64,000 nt of DNA from Bigelowiella natans CCMP2755 (lineage: Eukaryota; Cercozoa; Chlorarachniophyceae), in the NCBI GenBank assembly GCA_000320545.1, contig ADNK01001071.1, positions 31,001 to 95,000 on the forward strand. Reading direction: 5' to 3'. The stretch's first letter is position 1. The number at the start of each line of letters is the position of its first letter. Below the pieces are notes generated by a model, which searched no databases, was not told where the DNA came from, and saw only the letters and a program-made list of their open reading frames with translations. The translations under genes and the position numbers were made by a program. Shown here piece after piece: positions 59,722-64,000 of this stretch.

Positions 59722-60354
59722 CCCATGTAAGAATCGAGAAATGAATTTGTAAAAAGAGTAGTTTTTCTCCTAGTCTAATGATTATTTGCGTAGAATTTTC
59801 TTTCCTTAATGACTACGATGCAAGTGTGCTATACCCTTGCTCATAAAGGACAATGGGTGTCGATAATAGACACAGTAATATCATATATACAATAATGTCG
59901 TATGAAAGATCTGACGATACTACCATTTATATTTTCCAAAGATGGCTGCATAACTAGACAAGCAAGAAAAAATGTTTTTATTTAGAAAACCATACAGATC
60001 ATAGTAAGAATGTTGTGAGCGTGGTGTAATGTCTAAGACATGCATGCTGTCGCAGCGCTCTACGTATGTGTATGCCTGAGCAACTGCGGTTTATATGCTA
60101 CGGCAGCGCTTCGGACATGTCGCCCATTCATGATAAATAATAGTGCGGCATAAGTTGATAAAACTACAGAGGCAAAATTGAGGGTGCGGGCACGCAGCGC
60201 TGCACTGCACTGCTTCAGGTGCGACGCTTGCCCGCGAGATCATGTGAGTCAGAGATGTTGCTATACGTTTTTCTAAATGCTGTACATTCCCCTCGTCACA
60301 TTTATATTCGTCCATAATTTAAATCAGCACTGCCTACTACGAGTCGCTGCGTTT
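59609..60354. other. Spacer between the ends of engB and the SIR2-like gene
   Basis: Convergent 3' region. It contains an ATG array at 59,686-59,720 and a GC-rich patch at about 60,030-60,240 with repeated GCAGCGCT/CAGCGCT words. No exon was recognised. Confidence 0.5.
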
Positions 60355-60583
60355 CTACTTGTCCATCGATGGCTTATTCGATGCTGTCGCCTTTATCATC
60401 TCTGAGGGATCCCCCCCGAGTCTTTCAATCATCTCTTGAACAAACTTAAAGCCAGGGGCCTGCGACAAGATTACAATGATAAGTACATTCGGTGAAAAGT
60501 ACGATTAGGCAACTGCTTTCTCGGCAAAAAATAATGACTGAAAATTCTCTTCTCTACCGCCTACTTCGATGGCTGAAATATGC

Positions 60584-60625
<42 letters not shown>

Positions 60626-61103
60626 TATATAATATATATATATATATATATATGTTATTTATTATACACTCGTTTACTGCATTTAATATATGCAGCAGCA
60701 CCTTCCTAGCTGCAGGATTTTTGGAGCAAGAGCTTATAAACTTCTCGACCTCCATTTTCAGCGCCCACTCCTCTCTGGATCTACGGGGAGGGGATATTGG
60801 AACCCAAAAAAACCGAAGAATATGACAATGATGAAGGAGAGGAGTAAAATCGAGGAGGACGCATTGATTCGTTTATTAGGTCGGTGTAACATCCTCGCGG
60901 CCTACTACAGAAAGCTGAGAAAAACAGTGTTTGATGACGTACAAGGCGGGTCCTGAGAACTCTCGGTCGAGAAGATATCCGCTCACGGTCGACGTCTCCA
61001 GGCTCACACGATCGAGGAATATCTCGAGAAGTCTGGCTGCCTGTGTTGTTGTAGTTTTTTGTGATAGTAGCAGTATATAATACATATATATTGAGATATA
61101 AAA

Positions 61104-61179
<76 letters not shown>

Positions 61180-61359
61180 GAAACGAGAAGGAAAGACGGC
61201 GTACAGGTTTATCAAAGTCATTATCGTTATTAGAGTCTTCGCCTCCTAGTTTTGCTTGCTAACACAACGCACACCACTTTCCTTCGCTGCTGCCACTGCT
61301 ACTGCTGCTTCATCGGTGCTGCCACCGTCAATACCTCCTTGATTTTCATCTGTTCTGGA

Positions 61360-61392
<33 letters not shown>

Positions 61393-61749
61393 ACTTCTTT
61401 CACCGCGTCCATAACGATCATATTCAGGTCTGGCCACAGGTCCTGGAAGTGGTTACGATGTAGTTGTTGTTGAAAATACGTTGTAAGAACAGCTGCTATC
61501 AAGCATCATTAGACGGAGACGAGTGTTGGTCCCTGCAATGGAGGTGTTCTCCTCTAATTCCTTTCTTCCCTAATCGCGTTGTTGTTGTTGTTTTAATCGT
61601 TGTTGCTTTTATCGATGTTGCTCTCACCTCCAGGAAAGGGCGATCCGTGAGGCTCAAAACCGTTCCGAAGCGTCTCGGTTGAGACTCAGCACCCTCCTCG
61701 CTGTCCCAGCACATCTCGCTTTCAACGCCACTGCAGTCCTGATAAAACA

Positions 61750-61785
<36 letters not shown>

Positions 61786-63041
61786 TATGGGAGATGGGAA
61801 TCGTAACGTAGTAGTACCAAGAAGAGTCAGCGCTGTACTCATCATGTTGTCGAAAAGGGGTAGGGAGGAGGAGGGAATGGGGATGCATTTTTGTCAAACA
61901 AAAAAGGCAAATGAATGGTCTCTTTTGCTTTGGACGCATTGACAGCTACCAGGTGGGGAGGGTTGAAAGCAGTTCTCATTGTAGTCGCAACTTTGTGGAA
62001 GTTCTCGTCCTATTAAATCAGGCATATATCAGCGGCGTTAAACGGAATTTGCATCATGATGATGATGGTGATGATGACGTTGGTGGAAATGCCAGTGCTA
62101 CTTAACCACCTGCAGCGAAAAGCCAACAAATAGCATGTGCTTTGTGATGAGTAAAGCTTGCACGATGCTGATGGTGACGTTGATAATAACGATGATGGGG
62201 AAAATTAATCACAACTCGATTTTGTGCTACGATCGAAACGTAGCAATGACAATAATAAAGTGTGTCTCGCCATCAGAATTACGAGCATTAATGAATCTTC
62301 ATCAAATATCACTGTCTTCCTCGTTTTCTCATCTTCTTCCTCCTCCTGCTCCTTGGCATCATCGTAATCGTCATCATCCTCATCCTCCTCCTATCACGCA
62401 GCGCCACTACCACCCACCCACCCACCCAGATAGAGCCTTTCGTCTATCGTCGTATCGGTCGACTTGTTCCCGTGTCAAGACAATATCCTGAGGACAAGAG
62501 ATAGATATCAGCATGTTACTGCAGCGCGCTGCCGTCATTATTTCTCTGCCGACTGTCTTTTGCTGGAATAAATGTGGCGAGCGTCATCATCATCCTTTGC
62601 CCTCGCGCATGGCATGCATGGCATATGCCCTCTTCCCTCTCCCCGCACTATTTCTGGTACAATTTCTCACCTCAGGATGATTTACATCGCCATGAAGCTT
62701 GAGAATCCATTTGGAATTGGGTGTGCGGACTTCGTAGGGCAGCGCGTATATAGGTTGCTGAGAGGGGGGGGATAGAGAGAAGTGAAAAGAACAACACGGC
62801 ACACATCGAAGTAATACTCCACACAAATCGTATCTGCACCCCGCCTACAGCGGAAGAAGAACATGTCTCGCTCATCCTGCCCCCCGCCCTGCATTATTAC
62901 CTGTGAGGCCCTGCAGGCGTCCTCAAACATGGTGTCGTAGTTTGTGGTCACGATGGCATCAACAGGGATGTTCGACAAGAGACTGCGGTCAAAACGTAAT
63001 CAACAACAATAACAACTAGCCTATAAATACCACAATATTTG

Positions 63042-63117
<76 letters not shown>

Positions 63118-63266
63118 ACCCATCGCACAACCCCACCTATGCATCATCGAATGTCTCGACGTAGTGAGCAAATGTGCTATCTCACGCTGCATCCACGTGC
63201 ATCGTTCACCCGTCGGAGTAACAGGCAAGTTCCAGCTATTGATGTGGTTGCCTTCCATCCCACATT

Positions 63267-63299
<33 letters not shown>

Positions 63300-63310
63300 G
63301 GTGCGGGAGA

Positions 63311-63353
<43 letters not shown>

Positions 63354-63649
63354 ACGTATATCGACCAAATTGTTTATAATGTTGTACTTGTTCTCCACCC
63401 CTCCCCCCCCTTTTCCCACCGATGCAAAGTGCACGTACATGCATATCACACAACCGGTAAATGCGGAATTCAGCAGCACAAACAAAGTAAATAGGCCGGT
63501 CTTCCTTCTCCTCCTTCTCCTCCCCTCTCCCTCTTATTCATCTTTTCCTCCTTTTCTTTAATTAAAAGAGAGAATTCACTACCTCCCTCTTCCAGCTTGT
63601 TGTTGTACTTCATTTCCAGGCGCTGCTCGATAACTTTCGCCTGATGATA

Positions 63650-63684
<35 letters not shown>

Positions 63685-63901
63685 AACGATATTATTCGTG
63701 CTATTCATTATAATGGTTTTGAACGAGCAGTATGTACCACAAAAGCATAGTAAGGTGTATTGAGTCATTCAAACCACACGCGTCCTATTCACAATTGTAG
63801 CTGCTCAAGCCAACAAACAAATCCCTTTGATGATACAAACCTGATCTAGGAATGACAGTGTTGTCAGCTGTCGCATATCTTCGTTCGATAGCCCGCTGGA
63901 T
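60355..63901 (-). CDS. SIR2-like-domain protein (5' end beyond the right edge)
   Basis: Exons read from the minus strand: 63901-63841, 63640-63583, about 63235-63137, 62982-62901, 62757-62671, 62487-62426, 62167-62110, 62009-61950, 61738-61628, 61442-61395, 61040-60943, 60780-60702 and 60459-60355 (stop). Joined residues show the hallmark order of the SIR2-like fold (Pfam SIR2_2-type): VDAIVTTNYDTMFE, then WILKLHGDVNHPE, DIVLTREQVDRY, LLITKHMLFVGFSL, DENFHKV and GTVLSLTDRPFLE. This family binds NAD+, and members cleave it in bacterial defence; the role here is unknown. The C-terminal 80 residues (ARLLEIFLDRV, FVQEMIERLGGDPSEM) lack a known domain. The junction 63,583/63,235 does not keep frame, so one small exon is missing from my model. 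The microsatellite at 61,360-61,392 lies in an intron rather than encoding poly-Ser. Confidence 0.75.
61107..61176 (+). repeat. (TA)n(TG)n compound microsatellite in the SIR2-like gene
   Basis: TA repeats from about 61,107 pass into TG repeats ending about 61,176. The tract lies in the intron between exons 61,442-61,395 and 61,040-60,943, which also contains an ATG array at 61,360-61,392. Confidence 0.9.
63044..63115 (+). repeat. (CA)n(GA)n compound microsatellite in the SIR2-like gene
   Basis: CA repeats then GA repeats in the intron between exons ending 63,137 and starting 62,982. Two further arrays, CA/GA (63,270-63,300) and TA (63,313-63,351), lie just upstream. Confidence 0.9.
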
Positions 63902-64000
63902 CTTTGATGGTCACAACATTCACCGAAACACTATCATCAGCATCAGTGAGTCAAGTCATTGGACCGAGAAAGAGGAGAGAAGTGGGGAGAGGGAGATGGG

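Noticed and set aside
61299-61502. Poly-Ser ending of the SIR2-like protein at a stop at 61,299
   Set aside because: A GTATCA donor after DAVKE at 61,395 joins the exon at 61,040 in frame, and the later exons continue a sensible protein; the ATG array is therefore intronic.

Overview
The window is nuclear DNA of a microbial eukaryote. Genes are split by short GT-AG introns (about 50-430 nt, most 60-290) that repeatedly join exons in frame. Long (TA)n, (GT)n/(CA)n, (GA)n and (ATG)n/(TCA)n microsatellites fill introns and spacers. Pro-Thr-Ser linkers of the form SPTxxPTxxPT are common in stramenopile surface proteins, so a heterokont (alga or thraustochytrid-like) is my best guess, but the lineage is an inference.

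The centre, about 55,869 down to 15,207 on the minus strand, is one enormous gene. I could join about 40 exons by hand, with about 34.5 kb of coding sequence and about 11,490 residues. It starts with a tiny signal-peptide-like exon and encodes 30 consecutive modules. Each module is a six-bladed NHL beta-propeller closed by a Pro/Thr-rich linker, about 180 blades in all. Two modules carry cysteine-rich PAN/Apple-like inserts at the same place in the propeller. Three junctions show one-base frame problems that could be assembly errors or real breaks.

The flanks hold ordinary housekeeping genes, most of them in many small exons. Left to right: an unresolved, microsatellite-rich 6 kb with membrane-protein exons resembling an equilibrative nucleoside transporter (minus); a JMJD5/KDM8-type JmjC dioxygenase (plus, 6,729-10,929, 12 exons); a mitochondrial-type ribosomal protein bL17 (minus, 12,871-11,941, 5 exons); a small basic/acidic hypothetical protein (plus, 13,506-14,501, 5 exons); the giant propeller gene; an EngB/YihA-type ribosome-assembly GTPase (plus, 57,099-59,608, 11 exons); and a SIR2-like-domain protein (minus, 60,355 to beyond 63,901, start off the right edge). 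A roughly 0.5 kb element with imperfect terminal inverted repeats lies at about 56,370-56,850.

Nothing links these genes into a pathway. KDM8, bL17 and EngB are conserved functions (2-oxoglutarate oxygenase, organelle ribosome, ribosome assembly). The exceptional content is the giant secreted-looking propeller array, which I propose as a cell-surface or extracellular scaffold. That role is inference only.
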